Source: Sphingomonas bacterium
GTDB taxonomy: Bacteria; Pseudomonadota; Alphaproteobacteria; Sphingomonadales; Sphingomonadaceae
Direction of reading: 5' to 3'
Assembly (NCBI RefSeq): GCF_028292925.1
Contig: NZ_JAQGLK010000012.1
Coordinates: forward strand, 1 to 44,784
Length of the DNA stretch: 44,784 nt
Numbering within the stretch: the stretch's first letter is position 1; each line of letters begins with the position of its first letter. Shown here one piece after another: positions 9,040-17,321 of this stretch. A model generated the notes under the pieces. That model was not told where the DNA came from, did not search any database, and was given only the letters and a program-made list of their open reading frames with translations. A program made the position numbers and the translations under genes.

Positions 9040-9068
9040 GGGCTGAGGGCTGAGGGCTGAGGGCTGAG
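9031..9068. repeat. Heptamer tandem repeat GAGGGCT, 5.4 copies
   Basis: Five perfect copies of GAGGGCT (9031-9065) plus GAG. The first copy encodes the last residues of the DUF1003 protein and copies 1-2 supply its TGA. The array fills more than half of the short gap before the convergent ino1 stop at 9104. Because the stop is in the first copies, changes in copy number would not alter the protein. No stem-loop is formed, so it is not a terminator. Confidence 0.95.
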
Positions 9069-9103
9069 CGGCGGTGCCCTGCCCCGCTCCGCTCTGACGC
9101 CGC

Positions 9104-10201
9104 CTAGCCCGCGATGAACGCCTCCACCGCGTTGTAGGCGGCATCGTCGGTCATCTGCTCGGGCGGGTGCTTGCAGAAATAAGCGGACGGGGCGAGGATC
9201 GGGCCGCCGATGCCGCGATCTTTGGCTACTTTGGCGCAGCGGATCATATCGATCGCGACGCCGGCCGAATTGGGGCTGTCCTCAACGGAGAGGCGCAGTT
9301 CCAGGTTCATCGGCACGCCGCCGAACAGCTGCCCCTCCATCCGCAGGAAGCAGACCTTGTTGTCGTTCTGCCACGCCACGTAATCGGATGGGCCGACATG
9401 GATATTCTCGTCGTCGAGCCGGTGTTCGGCGACGGACTGTACCGCCTCCGTCTTGGACACCTTCTTGGAGGCCAGGCGCGACTTGTTCGCCATGTTGAGG
9501 AAGTCGGTATTGCCGCCGGTATTGAGCTGGTACGTCCGATCGAGCTTCACGCCGCGCTTGGCGAACAGATCGGTCAGCACGCGGTGCACGATCGTCGCGC
9601 CCAGCTGCGCCTTGATGTCATCGCCGATGATCGGCACGCCCGCCGCGCGGAACTTCTCGCCCCATTCGGGCTGGCTGGCGATGAAGACCGGCATGTTGTT
9701 GACGAAGGCGACACCGGCGTCCAGCGCGCACTGCGCGTAGAACTCCGTCGCCTTCTGGCTGCCGACGGGCAGGTAGTTGACCAGCACGTCCGCCTTGCTC
9801 TCGCGCAATGCCGCGATCACATCCGCCGCATCCGGCTCGGCCGCATCGGCGACGACGAAGGTGCGGTGCTCGGGGTGGTCGGCCATATGATCGGCCACGC
9901 CGTCCAGCACGCGGCCCATGCGGACCGTCGCGCCCGTCGCCTCGACATCTTTGCAGAACACGGTGGTGCAGTTCGGCTTGGCAAAGATCGCCTCGGCCAC
10001 ATCGCTGCCAACCTTGCGGGCATCGACATCCCACGCCGCGACGACGCGGATGTCGCGCGGCTGGTAGCCGCCGAGATCCCAGTGCATCAGCCCGATCTGC
10101 TCGTTGGCGCCGCCCTTGCTGTAATGGGCCAGCCCCTGCACCAGCGACGATGTGCAATTGCCCACGCCGATGACGGCGACGTTGATGCGGGGTTCACCCA
10201 T
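9104..10201 (-). CDS. ino1: Inositol-3-phosphate synthase
   Basis: A 365-aa NAD-dependent enzyme converting D-glucose 6-phosphate to 1L-myo-inositol 1-phosphate (inositol-3-phosphate). The length and the motifs fit the short actinobacterial/archaeal-type enzyme. 'INVAVIGVGNCTSSLVQG' near the start is the NAD-binding loop. 'NYLPVGSQKATEFYAQCALD' and 'GDDIKAQLGATIVHRVL' form the catalytic region, and 'LNTGGNTDFLNM' and 'DSPNSAGVAIDMIRCAKVA' are also conserved. ATG 10201 is chosen because the NAD loop follows seven residues later and ggagtg precedes it. Its start overlaps the preceding glycosidase stop by 8 bp. It is the last gene of the left arm of the cluster and supplies the inositol unit. 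Confidence 0.96.
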   Translation of the reverse strand: MGEPRINVAVIGVGNCTSSLVQGLAHYSKGGANEQIGLMHWDLGGYQPRDIRVVAAWDVDARKVGSDVAEAIFAKPNCTTVFCKDVEATGATVRMGRVLDGVADHMADHPEHRTFVVADAAEPDAADVIAALRESKADVLVNYLPVGSQKATEFYAQCALDAGVAFVNNMPVFIASQPEWGEKFRAAGVPIIGDDIKAQLGATIVHRVLTDLFAKRGVKLDRTYQLNTGGNTDFLNMANKSRLASKKVSKTEAVQSVAEHRLDDENIHVGPSDYVAWQNDNKVCFLRMEGQLFGGVPMNLELRLSVEDSPNSAGVAIDMIRCAKVAKDRGIGGPILAPSAYFCKHPPEQMTDDAAYNAVEAFIAG

Positions 10202-11135
10202 GGATTTCACTCCGCTCCGGCACGACCAGGCCGGCAGCGGCCTGTGCGGGGGCATAACGTTCGATCATCTGCGCGCAGAAGTCGGCAAAGGCCTGCGGAT
10301 CGCGTGGCGGGCTGGTGTGATGCGGCGCGATGCCGAGATGCTCGGGCGTGAAGCAGAAGGTGACGGTGACGTCGAAGTCCGCCAGCGCCTCCATCTGCCG
10401 ATCGAACCAGCCGATCGCATCTTCGCGGAAGCTGTCGGCCCAGCTCAGCCCGGTGCGCAGGTGGCGCACGCCCAGCCGCTTCATCCATGCAACCGCGTCG
10501 TCGAGCCGGGGATCGCGGTAATGGAACCACTGCATCAGCCCCATCTCACCGGCATGGCGGGCATAATGCTCCAGAGACGGCTTGGGCGTGCCATCCTCAC
10601 GGATCAGGCCCATGTAGAAATGGCGGTAGTAGCTCGATCCCTCCGCCTCGCGGTGGCGGGTGGTCGCGCCCCATTCGCGCGGGAGATCGTACAGGCTGTA
10701 CCAGAATATCCGCGGCACGAGGCCGATCAACAGTTCGGCCGTGCGATCGACACCGAAGACCTGCACCTGCTCGGCCCCGAACGATCCCACGCCGACTTCC
10801 GTTACCCATACCGGATGGTTGGGACAGACGGCCTGGATTTCGGCGACCTTGGCCGGCCATTCGTCGATCTGCCACAGGTTCCAGTCGAGCGGGAAGCCGT
10901 GCACCGCGACGACGTCCACCTCGTTCAGCACGCCGTGGCGGGCAAGCGTGGTGACGAAGTGCGGATCGATCGGCGACATGCCGCCCAGCACCCGCGTCAC
11001 CGCCGGGTTCACCGCGGCGATGGCGCGGCCGGCGCGGATCACCGTATCGGCATAAAGCGACCAGTCTGGGTCGAGCGCCGGATCCCAGTGCGACTTATTG
11101 TTCGGCTCGTTCCAGAGCATCGCCGCTTCGATCAC
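10194..11135 (-). CDS. GH39/GH-A-like glycosidase with apparently circularly permuted TIM barrel
   Basis: A 313-aa protein of the kind labelled beta-xylosidase. It begins abruptly at what is normally strand 4: 'AAMLWNEPNNKSHWD' with the acid/base Glu10. Then come 'VVAVHGFPLDWNLW', 'VWVTEVGVGSFG' with the likely nucleophile Glu113, and 'RIFWYSLYD' (strand 8). The part usually found before the NEP motif comes last: 'MKRLGVRHLRTGLSWAD' (about 218-234), 'FDVTVTFCFTPEHLG' (254-268) and 'FADFCAQMIERYA' (283-295). Both catalytic glutamates are kept. Start GTG 11135 has a perfect ggagg at 6 bp and overlaps the methyltransferase stop (GTGA). No signal peptide. It may act as a hydrolase, a transglycosidase or a non-catalytic binder. 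Confidence 0.82.
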   Translation of the reverse strand: MIEAAMLWNEPNNKSHWDPALDPDWSLYADTVIRAGRAIAAVNPAVTRVLGGMSPIDPHFVTTLARHGVLNEVDVVAVHGFPLDWNLWQIDEWPAKVAEIQAVCPNHPVWVTEVGVGSFGAEQVQVFGVDRTAELLIGLVPRIFWYSLYDLPREWGATTRHREAEGSSYYRHFYMGLIREDGTPKPSLEHYARHAGEMGLMQWFHYRDPRLDDAVAWMKRLGVRHLRTGLSWADSFREDAIGWFDRQMEALADFDVTVTFCFTPEHLGIAPHHTSPPRDPQAFADFCAQMIERYAPAQAAAGLVVPERSEIHG

Positions 11136-11926
11136 TTGGAACCTCCTACCGCCGGATAGACGGCGCCGACGGGGCCGTAATCGGCGAACGGCACCGGCCC
11201 GGCGCGGCAGATATAGACCTCGTCATGCGGGCCGGATTCGATCGTGAACCCCGCCGCGCGCAGCATCGCCTCGTTCGCGGCGCGGTTGGGCACCCACCAG
11301 TTCGTCCAATCGTGCGCGAACTCGCGCTCGACGAAGTGGAGCTTGGGGTAACCCGGCTCGTCGAACGCATCCGGCTCGTTGAAGTCATAGTCATCGGCGA
11401 TTTCGGCAACGGCCTTGGCGCCGCGGGTGAGCGACTGGAAGATCAGCATGTCGCGCGCGACATGCTCGCGGATCAGGTCCAGCGCCAGCAGCGGGTGCCG
11501 CAGGTGATAGAGCACGCCCATGAAGATCACGACGTCGAACTGCTCGCCAAGCGAACCGACATCGTAGACGGACAGCTTGGCGAACTCGACATCGTCGAAC
11601 GCCAGCGCTTCCGCGGCGAGCCGGGCCTGCGCCAGGTAGCGATCGTCCCAGTCGATGCCGAGCACGCGGGCGGCGCCGCGGCGCTTCATCTCGATCGAAT
11701 AGAAACCGGCATTGCAGCCGATATCCAGCACCGACTTGCCGGTCAGGTCGGCCGGCAGCGCATGGGCGAAACGCTCGAACTTGCGGCCCGGATAATCGCC
11801 GAGGAAATGATCCGGGGCGGTCCAGATCCCGCCCAGGTTGATGTTGTGAAACCAGGGCGCCAGCGTGTCGATCCGCGCCTGCAGCGCATCTTCCGCCATG
11901 GTGTCGCGCTGTTGCGGTTCGCTCAT
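11132..11926 (-). CDS. SAM-dependent methyltransferase, TIGR04290/CmoB-like
   Basis: A 264-aa class I methyltransferase. The N-terminal 'WFHNINLGGIWTAPDHFLG' and 'GRKFERFAHALP' are typical of the CmoB/DUF1698-like group that includes the TIGR04290 family. The SAM-binding motif I is 'VLDIGCNAGFYS' (66-77), followed by 'VLGIDWDDRYLAQARLA' (acidic residue for the ribose) and 'VIFMGVLYHLRHPLLAL'. It is probably not the tRNA enzyme CmoB, because its neighbours are sugar and inositol genes; an O-methylation of a sugar or inositol is inferred. It overlaps the phosphatase stop (ATGA) upstream and the glycosidase start (GTGA) downstream. Confidence 0.88.
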   Translation of the reverse strand: MSEPQQRDTMAEDALQARIDTLAPWFHNINLGGIWTAPDHFLGDYPGRKFERFAHALPADLTGKSVLDIGCNAGFYSIEMKRRGAARVLGIDWDDRYLAQARLAAEALAFDDVEFAKLSVYDVGSLGEQFDVVIFMGVLYHLRHPLLALDLIREHVARDMLIFQSLTRGAKAVAEIADDYDFNEPDAFDEPGYPKLHFVEREFAHDWTNWWVPNRAANEAMLRAAGFTIESGPHDEVYICRAGPVPFADYGPVGAVYPAVGGSK

Positions 11927-12516
11927 GCCGCCGCCCTTTCGTTCAGGCCGAGGACCCGGCTGCCCCACGATCCGACGAGCAGAGTGCTGAGCGACGCGGT
12001 GTCGACATCGAACCGCAGCAGTTTGTCGAAATCCAGCCCCAGCGCATCGGCGACGAGGCCGCGGATGATATCGCAGTGGCTGACGCAGACGACACCGCCG
12101 CCCTGCCCGGCAAGCGCCGCGACATGCTGTCGGGCGCGCGCCACCGCTGCGTCCATCGTCTCGCCTTCCGGCGGACGGGTGCTGCCGCGGCGGGCATTCC
12201 ACGCATTCCAGGCGGCATCGCCGGCCAGATCGTCGAAGCTGCGCCCGCTCCATTCGCCAAAGTCGATCTCGTCCAGCGCATCGACGATCTCGACCGTGGC
12301 GCCGATGCGTTCCGCGATGATCTCGGCGGTCTCCACCGCGCGCTGGCGCGGGCTCGTGTGCACCGCCCGCACATCCTCGCGCGTCAGCCGCTCGGCCACC
12401 GCCGCGGCCTGTGCACGCCCTTGCCCGGTAAGGGGAACGCCGCCGCGCCGGCCGGTCAGTACCTGGCCGAGATCGCCGTGTGCACCATGCCGCACCAGAA
12501 ACAGGTTTACCGTCAA
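11923..12516 (-). CDS. Histidine phosphatase family protein
   Basis: A 197-aa protein of the phosphoglycerate-mutase-like histidine phosphatase superfamily. The catalytic 'LVRHG' (His10, numbering from the TTG) comes at the N-terminus. 'SPRQRAVETAEIIA' is the second phosphate-binding arginine motif, 'DEIDFGEWSGRSF' holds the conserved Glu, and 'VVCVSHCDIIRGLV' the second catalytic His. The conserved part starts right after TTG 12516 (MTVNLFLVRHG), so this rare start is chosen; longer in-frame starts exist but add sequence unlike the family. It is the first gene of the left arm. A role in dephosphorylating inositol phosphate or a glycosylated intermediate is inferred. Confidence 0.85.
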   Translation of the reverse strand: MTVNLFLVRHGAHGDLGQVLTGRRGGVPLTGQGRAQAAAVAERLTREDVRAVHTSPRQRAVETAEIIAERIGATVEIVDALDEIDFGEWSGRSFDDLAGDAAWNAWNARRGSTRPPEGETMDAAVARARQHVAALAGQGGGVVCVSHCDIIRGLVADALGLDFDKLLRFDVDTASLSTLLVGSWGSRVLGLNERAAA

Positions 12517-12572
12517 CGCATGCCCCGAATATCCATGATCGCCCGTCCGCGGTCTGCCACGAGGAAAGAGCC

Positions 12573-12599
12573 TACATAGAAGCCGGCGCGCTTCGTCAA
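12573..12599 (-). promoter_or_regulatory. Candidate promoter of the left arm
   Basis: Reading the minus strand, TTGACG (12599-12594) is followed after 15 bases by TATGTA (12578-12573), 57 bp before the phosphatase start codon. The -35 hexamer is good, while the spacer is short and the -10 only partial. Offered as a candidate only. The rest of the 316-bp gap 12517-12832 holds the palindrome at 12674-12689 and no convincing ORF. Confidence 0.35.
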
Positions 12600-12673
12600 C
12601 CCGCATGACGCGGGAGAGACAAAGCCAGCAAAGCGGAACATAGTTGATGATGAAGCTGTTGAGCGATATGCAT

Positions 12674-12689
12674 GTAGCTTGCAAGCTAC
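12674..12689. promoter_or_regulatory. Perfect 16-bp palindrome in the divergent intergenic region (possible operator)
   Basis: GTAGCTTGCAAGCTAC is identical to its reverse complement. It stands between the two divergent arms, 158 bp upstream of the phosphatase start and 144 bp upstream of the epimerase start. The symmetric, unspaced design suits a dimeric regulator controlling both arms. No regulator gene is in the cluster, so the binding protein is unknown. Confidence 0.5.
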
Positions 12690-12832
12690 CCGATCTTCCG
12701 CGTTCGGCAAGCACGGCGGATCGCAGGCATGCAACGACTTAACTTGGATTAGGTGGCCGGGCAGGTGAATTGTGCCCGACGACCGATAAAGAACGTCGTC
12801 CAACCAGCGGGCGGGCAAGTAAAGGGGAACGC

Positions 12833-13945
12833 GTGGAACGGATTCTCATCACCGGCGGCGCCGGGTTCATCGGCCGCTTCGTCGCGGACGAGCTGATTGC
12901 CCGCGGCAACCAGGTCCGCGTTCTCGATAGCCTGATTGAGCAGGTGCACGGCGACATCGAACGCCCCGCCGCGCTGAACCCCGAGGTGGAACTGATCCGC
13001 GCGGACGTGCGCAACGGCGATGCGGTCACCAAGGCGCTGAAGGGTGTGGACAGCGTGATCCACCTTGCGGCCGAAGTCGGCGTCGGCCAGTCGATGTACG
13101 AGGTGGAACGCTACACCTCCGTCAACGATGTCGGCACGGCCGTGCTGTTCGAAAAGCTGATCGACAATCCGGTGCGCCGCGTGGTCACCGCATCGTCGAT
13201 GTCGATCTACGGCGAGGGCCTGTACCGCGACGCCGACGGCGCCTTCGTCGAGGATGCCGAACGCACCACCCTGCGCGACGGCCAGAAGAACTGGGAGCCG
13301 ACCGATACGCAGGGGCGGCCGCTCACCCCCGTCGCCACGCCCGAGTGGAAACGCCCCAACCTCGCATCGATCTACGCGCTCAACAAATATGTGCAGGAAC
13401 GCACGACGTTCATCATGGCCAAGCCGTACGGCATGGAGGGAACGTGCCTCCGGCTGTTCAACGTCTACGGGCCGGGCCAGGCGCTCTCCAATCCCTATAC
13501 GGGCGTTCTGGCGATCTTCGCCTCGCGTCTGCTGAACGGCCAGCAGCCGATGATCTTCGAGGATGGCGAGCAGCGGCGGGATTTCGTCCATGTGTCGGAC
13601 GTGGCGCGGGCCTTTGCCGACGCGCTGGTGCTCCCGCAGGCGGTGGGCGAGACGTTCAACATCGGATCGGGCCATGATCGTTCGGTAAGCGAGGTCGCCA
13701 CCGAACTGGCCAAGGCGATGGGCAAGAACGACATCAGCCCGAAGACTGTCGGCAAGGCGCGTATCGGCGATATCCGCCACTGCTTCTGCGACACGACGAA
13801 GGCGGCGGACAAGCTCGGCTTCCAGGCACGGCAGGATTTCGGCGAAGGGCTGGCCGACCTGGCCGAATGGGTGGCGGAGCAGACCGCGGACGACCGCGTC
13901 GATCAGGCGCGCGCCGAACTCGAAGCACGGGGGCTGGTCTCGTGA
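12833..13945 (+). CDS. NAD-dependent epimerase/dehydratase (extended SDR)
   Basis: A 370-aa extended short-chain dehydrogenase acting on a nucleotide sugar. The NAD loop is 'TGGAGFIG' (7-14). 'VTASSMSIYGEG' contains the catalytic Ser, and Tyr181/Lys185 occur in 'YALNK' (the YxxxK motif). 'VYGPGQALSNPYTG' and 'QRRDFVHVSDVARAF' are typical of UDP-glucose 4-epimerase- and dTDP-rhamnose 4-epimerase-like enzymes. An insertion of about 40 residues before the Tyr (about 131-173) is characteristic of a subgroup I cannot name. Start GTG 12833 has aggggaa a few bases upstream. It is the first gene of the right arm, and its stop overlaps the next start (GTGA). Confidence 0.9.
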   Translation: MERILITGGAGFIGRFVADELIARGNQVRVLDSLIEQVHGDIERPAALNPEVELIRADVRNGDAVTKALKGVDSVIHLAAEVGVGQSMYEVERYTSVNDVGTAVLFEKLIDNPVRRVVTASSMSIYGEGLYRDADGAFVEDAERTTLRDGQKNWEPTDTQGRPLTPVATPEWKRPNLASIYALNKYVQERTTFIMAKPYGMEGTCLRLFNVYGPGQALSNPYTGVLAIFASRLLNGQQPMIFEDGEQRRDFVHVSDVARAFADALVLPQAVGETFNIGSGHDRSVSEVATELAKAMGKNDISPKTVGKARIGDIRHCFCDTTKAADKLGFQARQDFGEGLADLAEWVAEQTADDRVDQARAELEARGLVS

Positions 13946-15045
13946 GCGGGGGCGGGTCCGCCGACGCTGCCGACGGGCGGCCGATCCTCGTCACCGGCGG
14001 CGCGGGGTTCATCGGCTGCAACATTGCCGACCGGCTGGCGGGCCTTGGCCACGATGTGCTCGTCTATGACGCGCTCGCCCGTCCCGGCGTGGAGACCAAC
14101 CTCGCCTGGCTCAAGGAGCGCCATCCCAAGCGGATCAGCAGCATCGTCGCCGACATCCGCGACGAGGACGAGGTGCGCCGCGCCGCCGCGGACGCCAAGG
14201 CGGTGTTCCACATGGCCGCGCAGGTTGCCGTCACCACCAGCCTGGTCGATCCGCGCGACGATTTCGAGATCAATATCCGCGGCACGCTCAACCTGCTCGA
14301 TGCGCTGCGCGTGCGTGGCGATGCCACGCCGTTGATCTTCGCATCCACCAACAAGGTGTACGGCGATCTGGCGGATGTCGATTTCGTGCTGGCGGGGGAT
14401 ACCTACCAGCCCGACGACGCCGACATCCACGCGCACGGCATCGGTGAGGATCGCCCGCTCGAGTTCCACACACCCTATGGCTGCTCCAAGGGCGCGGCGG
14501 ACCAGTATGTGCTGGATTATGCGCGCAGCTTCGCCGTGCCGACGGCGGTGTTGCGGATGAGCTGCATCTACGGGCAGCGGCAGATGGGCACGGAGGATCA
14601 GGGCTGGGTCGCCCACTTCCTGATCCGGGCGCTCACCGGCGAGCCGATCACGCTTTACGGCGATGGCTATCAGGTTCGCGACATCCTCGACGTGTCCAAC
14701 GCCGTCGACGCATATCTGGCGGCGTGGCAGCGGATCGATGCGGTATCCGGCCAGGCATTCAACCTGGGCGGCGGGCCGGCCAACGCGGTCAGCCTGCGCC
14801 GCCTGCTCGCCTATATCGGGGAACTGATCGGCCGCGAGGTGGACGTATCCTTTTCGGATTGGCGGGCGGGCGACCAGCGTTACTTCGTCGCGGATACCCG
14901 CGCGGCCGAGGCGGCGCTGGGTCTCGGGCCGAAGGTGCCGTGGCGGGAGGGCGTCGCCACGCTCGCGCGGTGGCTGGCGGAGGTGCGCGGCATCGCCCTG
15001 CCGGGTGGCATGGCCGAACCGGAACTGGCGAGAGCCGCATCGTGA
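13942..15045 (+). CDS. NAD-dependent epimerase, CDP-paratose 2-epimerase-like
   Basis: A 367-aa extended SDR. The NAD loop is 'TGGAGFIG' (18-25). 'FASTNKVYGDL' is followed by the hallmark 'TPYGCSKGAADQYV' with Tyr179 and Lys183; this string is close to CDP-paratose/tyvelose 2-epimerases. 'RMSCIYGQRQMGTEDQGWVAHF' and 'YGDGYQVRDILDVSNAV' also fit that group. The substrate is probably a nucleotide-activated hexose, but the nucleotide cannot be told. The first eleven residues are a low-complexity extension from GTG 13942, which overlaps the previous stop. The next gene starts 30 bp downstream. Confidence 0.88.
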   Translation: MSGGGSADAADGRPILVTGGAGFIGCNIADRLAGLGHDVLVYDALARPGVETNLAWLKERHPKRISSIVADIRDEDEVRRAAADAKAVFHMAAQVAVTTSLVDPRDDFEINIRGTLNLLDALRVRGDATPLIFASTNKVYGDLADVDFVLAGDTYQPDDADIHAHGIGEDRPLEFHTPYGCSKGAADQYVLDYARSFAVPTAVLRMSCIYGQRQMGTEDQGWVAHFLIRALTGEPITLYGDGYQVRDILDVSNAVDAYLAAWQRIDAVSGQAFNLGGGPANAVSLRRLLAYIGELIGREVDVSFSDWRAGDQRYFVADTRAAEAALGLGPKVPWREGVATLARWLAEVRGIALPGGMAEPELARAAS

Positions 15046-15075
15046 GCGGTACGCGCCAGTGATCGGAACACGCAC

Positions 15076-16212
15076 GTGAGCGATGGACGGCCCCACCTGT
15101 TGATGACGACGGATGCCGTTGGCGGCGTCTGGCAATATTCGACGGATCTTGCCCGCGAACTCGCGCGGCAGGGCTGGCGGACGACGCTCGCCGTGCTCGG
15201 CCCTGCCCCCGGCCGATCGCAGCGCGAAGGTGCCGCATCGATACCGGGCCTCACCCTCCTCGACACCGCGATGCCGCTCGACTGGATGGCGCATGACAGC
15301 GGGGCGATCGCGCGCGCCGGCCGGGCTATCGCCGCGCTCGCTCGCAACCTCCATGCGGACGTGATCCATCTGAACAGCCCGGCACTGGCTGCGGAGGTAA
15401 CGTTCGACGTGCCCGTGGTCGCCGTCACCCACAGCTGCACCGCAACCTGGTGGGCGGCGACGCAGGCAGGCCCCCTGCCCGACGAACTCGCCTGGCGGCC
15501 GGCAATCGCCGCGGCCGGCCTCGCCGCAGCCGATCGGGTCATCGCGCCGAGCGCGTCCTTCGCCGCTGCCACCCAGCGCGCCTACCGGCTGCCCCAGCGC
15601 CCGATCGTCGTCCACAATGGCCGCGCGCCGCTCACCCGGCCGAGCGCGGCGATGCACGATTTCTGCTTCACCGCCGGCCGGCTGTGGGACAAGGCGAAGA
15701 ACATCACCACGCTCGACCGCGCCGCCGGGCGGCTGACGGTGCCCTTCCGCGCCGCCGGCTCGCTCCACGGCCCGAATGGCGAGGCGGCGCCGCCGTTCGA
15801 GCATCTCCATTCGCTCGGCAGCGTCAGCGAGGCGGAAATCGCCCGCTGGCTCGCTTCACGGCCGGTCTTCCTGAGTGCCACGCATTACGAACCCTTCGGG
15901 CTGGCGGTGCTGGAGGCGGCGGCGGCGGGATGCCCGCTCATCCTGTCGGACATACCGACCTTCCGGGAACTGTGGGACGGGGCCGCCACCTTTGTCGCGG
16001 CCAACGACGCCACCGGCTTCGCGGCCGCGGCGGACGCGATCGTCGGCGACACCGGGCTGCGGATGGCGCTGGGAGAGGCGGCACAGCAGCGCGCGGCCCG
16101 CTACACCCCTGCGGCGATGGCGGCCGGCATGGCGACGATCTACGCAGGCCTTGGCATTTCGCCCCGCTCCTCGGCGCCGGCCACCGCGCGCGCAGGCCGG
16201 GCAGCAGCATGA
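15076..16212 (+). CDS. GT4-family glycosyltransferase
   Basis: A 378-aa GT-B fold glycosyltransferase. The N-terminus 'MTTDAVGGVWQYSTDLAREL' has the glycine-rich acceptor-domain loop, and 'HADVIHLNSPALAAE' and 'VIAPSASFAAA' follow. The donor-binding half has 'FTAGRLWDKAKNI' and an E-x7-E motif in 'EPFGLAVLE', then 'AAAAGCPLILSDIPTFRELW'. Start GTG 15076 is the first good start with conserved sequence after it. Its stop overlaps the next ATG (ATGA). With ino1 and a phosphatase in the same cluster, comparison with the mycothiol GT4 MshA, which glycosylates inositol phosphate, is natural, but the acceptor is not established. Confidence 0.88.
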   Translation: MSDGRPHLLMTTDAVGGVWQYSTDLARELARQGWRTTLAVLGPAPGRSQREGAASIPGLTLLDTAMPLDWMAHDSGAIARAGRAIAALARNLHADVIHLNSPALAAEVTFDVPVVAVTHSCTATWWAATQAGPLPDELAWRPAIAAAGLAAADRVIAPSASFAAATQRAYRLPQRPIVVHNGRAPLTRPSAAMHDFCFTAGRLWDKAKNITTLDRAAGRLTVPFRAAGSLHGPNGEAAPPFEHLHSLGSVSEAEIARWLASRPVFLSATHYEPFGLAVLEAAAAGCPLILSDIPTFRELWDGAATFVAANDATGFAAAADAIVGDTGLRMALGEAAQQRAARYTPAAMAAGMATIYAGLGISPRSSAPATARAGRAAA

Positions 16213-17321
16213 AGATCGTCTATTTCACCCATTCGCTGGCGTCCTGCTGGAACCATGGCAACGCCCACTTCCTGCGCGGCGTGCTGCGCGATCTGGTCGC
16301 GCGCGGGCACGATGTCGTCGCGCTGGAGCCGGAGGGATCGTGGAGCCTCGCCAACCTGACCGCCGATCATGGCGATGCCGGGCTGACGGCATGGCGCACG
16401 GCCTATCCCGATCTGTCGTCCGCCGTGTTCGATCCGGCCGGGGACGTCGAGGCCCTGGTCGATGGCGCGGACGTGGTGATCATGCACGAATGGAACGATC
16501 CCGCGCTGGTCGGCCGGATCGGGGCGCTGCGGAGCGGCGGGGCGGGCTTTACCCTGCTGTTCCACGATACCCATCACCGCGCCGTGAGCGATCCAGAGGC
16601 GATCCGGGTGTTCGATCTGTCCGGCTACGATGCCGTGCTCGCCTTCGGGGAGACGCTGGCGGAGGTCTATCGCGGCTGGGGCTGGGGGGACCGCGTGTTC
16701 GTCTGGCACGAGGCGGCCGACCTGCGGCTGTTCCACCCGCCGGAGGTGGAGCGCGCCCGCGAAGGGCTGATCTGGATCGGCAACTGGGGTGACGACGAAC
16801 GCTCCGCCGAACTCGAAAGCTTCCTGTTCCGCCCGGCACAGCAGGCCGAACTCGCGCTCGACATATATGGCGTCCGCTACCCGGAAACGGCCCGCGCCAC
16901 CCTTGCCAGCTACGGCGCCCGCTATCACGGCTGGGCGCCCAATGCGCGCGCGCCGGAGCTGTTCGCGGCGGCGATGGCCACGGTGCACGTGCCGCGCCGT
17001 TTCTACACCACGATCCTGCCCGGCATCCCGACGATACGGGTGTTCGAGGCGCTCGCCTGCGGCATCCCCCTGGTCTCCGCGCCGTGGCGGGATAGCGAAG
17101 GGCTGTTCCGCGGCGGCCGGGATTACCTGATCGCGGCCGACGGCGCGGAGATGACGCGGCACCTGCGCGCGCTGCGCAACGATCCGGCTCTGCGCGCCAG
17201 CCTGGTGGCGAGCGGGCTGGAGACGATCCGCGCCCGGCACAGCTGCACCCACCGGGTCGACGAACTGCTCGCCATACTCGATCGTCTCGGCGCCCTCGCC
17301 CCAATCGGAAGCAATCCATGA
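16209..17321 (+). CDS. CgeB-like glycosyltransferase, first of three
   Basis: A 370-aa GT-B type protein. It begins 'MKIVYFTHSLASCWNHGNAH' and keeps the pattern shared by all three tandem copies: hydrophobic strand, 'SL.S.W..G.A', then 'R..L..L..RGHDV..LEP'. The C-terminal donor half has 'HGWAPNARAPELFAAA', 'ATVHVPRRFY' and 'TIRVFEALACGIPLVSAPW' with the Glu expected to contact the donor. This matches the CgeB/Glyco_trans_1_2 group. ATG 16209 overlaps the previous stop by 4 bp, and its own TGA overlaps the next ATG. Donor and acceptor unknown. Confidence 0.82.
   Translation: MKIVYFTHSLASCWNHGNAHFLRGVLRDLVARGHDVVALEPEGSWSLANLTADHGDAGLTAWRTAYPDLSSAVFDPAGDVEALVDGADVVIMHEWNDPALVGRIGALRSGGAGFTLLFHDTHHRAVSDPEAIRVFDLSGYDAVLAFGETLAEVYRGWGWGDRVFVWHEAADLRLFHPPEVERAREGLIWIGNWGDDERSAELESFLFRPAQQAELALDIYGVRYPETARATLASYGARYHGWAPNARAPELFAAAMATVHVPRRFYTTILPGIPTIRVFEALACGIPLVSAPWRDSEGLFRGGRDYLIAADGAEMTRHLRALRNDPALRASLVASGLETIRARHSCTHRVDELLAILDRLGALAPIGSNP

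Noticed and set aside
12513-12818. Minus-strand 101-codon frame covering the divergent intergenic region
   Set aside because: No homology, overlaps the phosphatase start and the palindrome, and has no ribosome binding site; treated as regulatory DNA.
13903-15810. A 635-codon minus-strand frame opposite the second epimerase and the GT4 gene
   Set aside because: The plus-strand genes have complete active-site motifs; the antisense product is low-complexity and His/Arg/Asp-rich.
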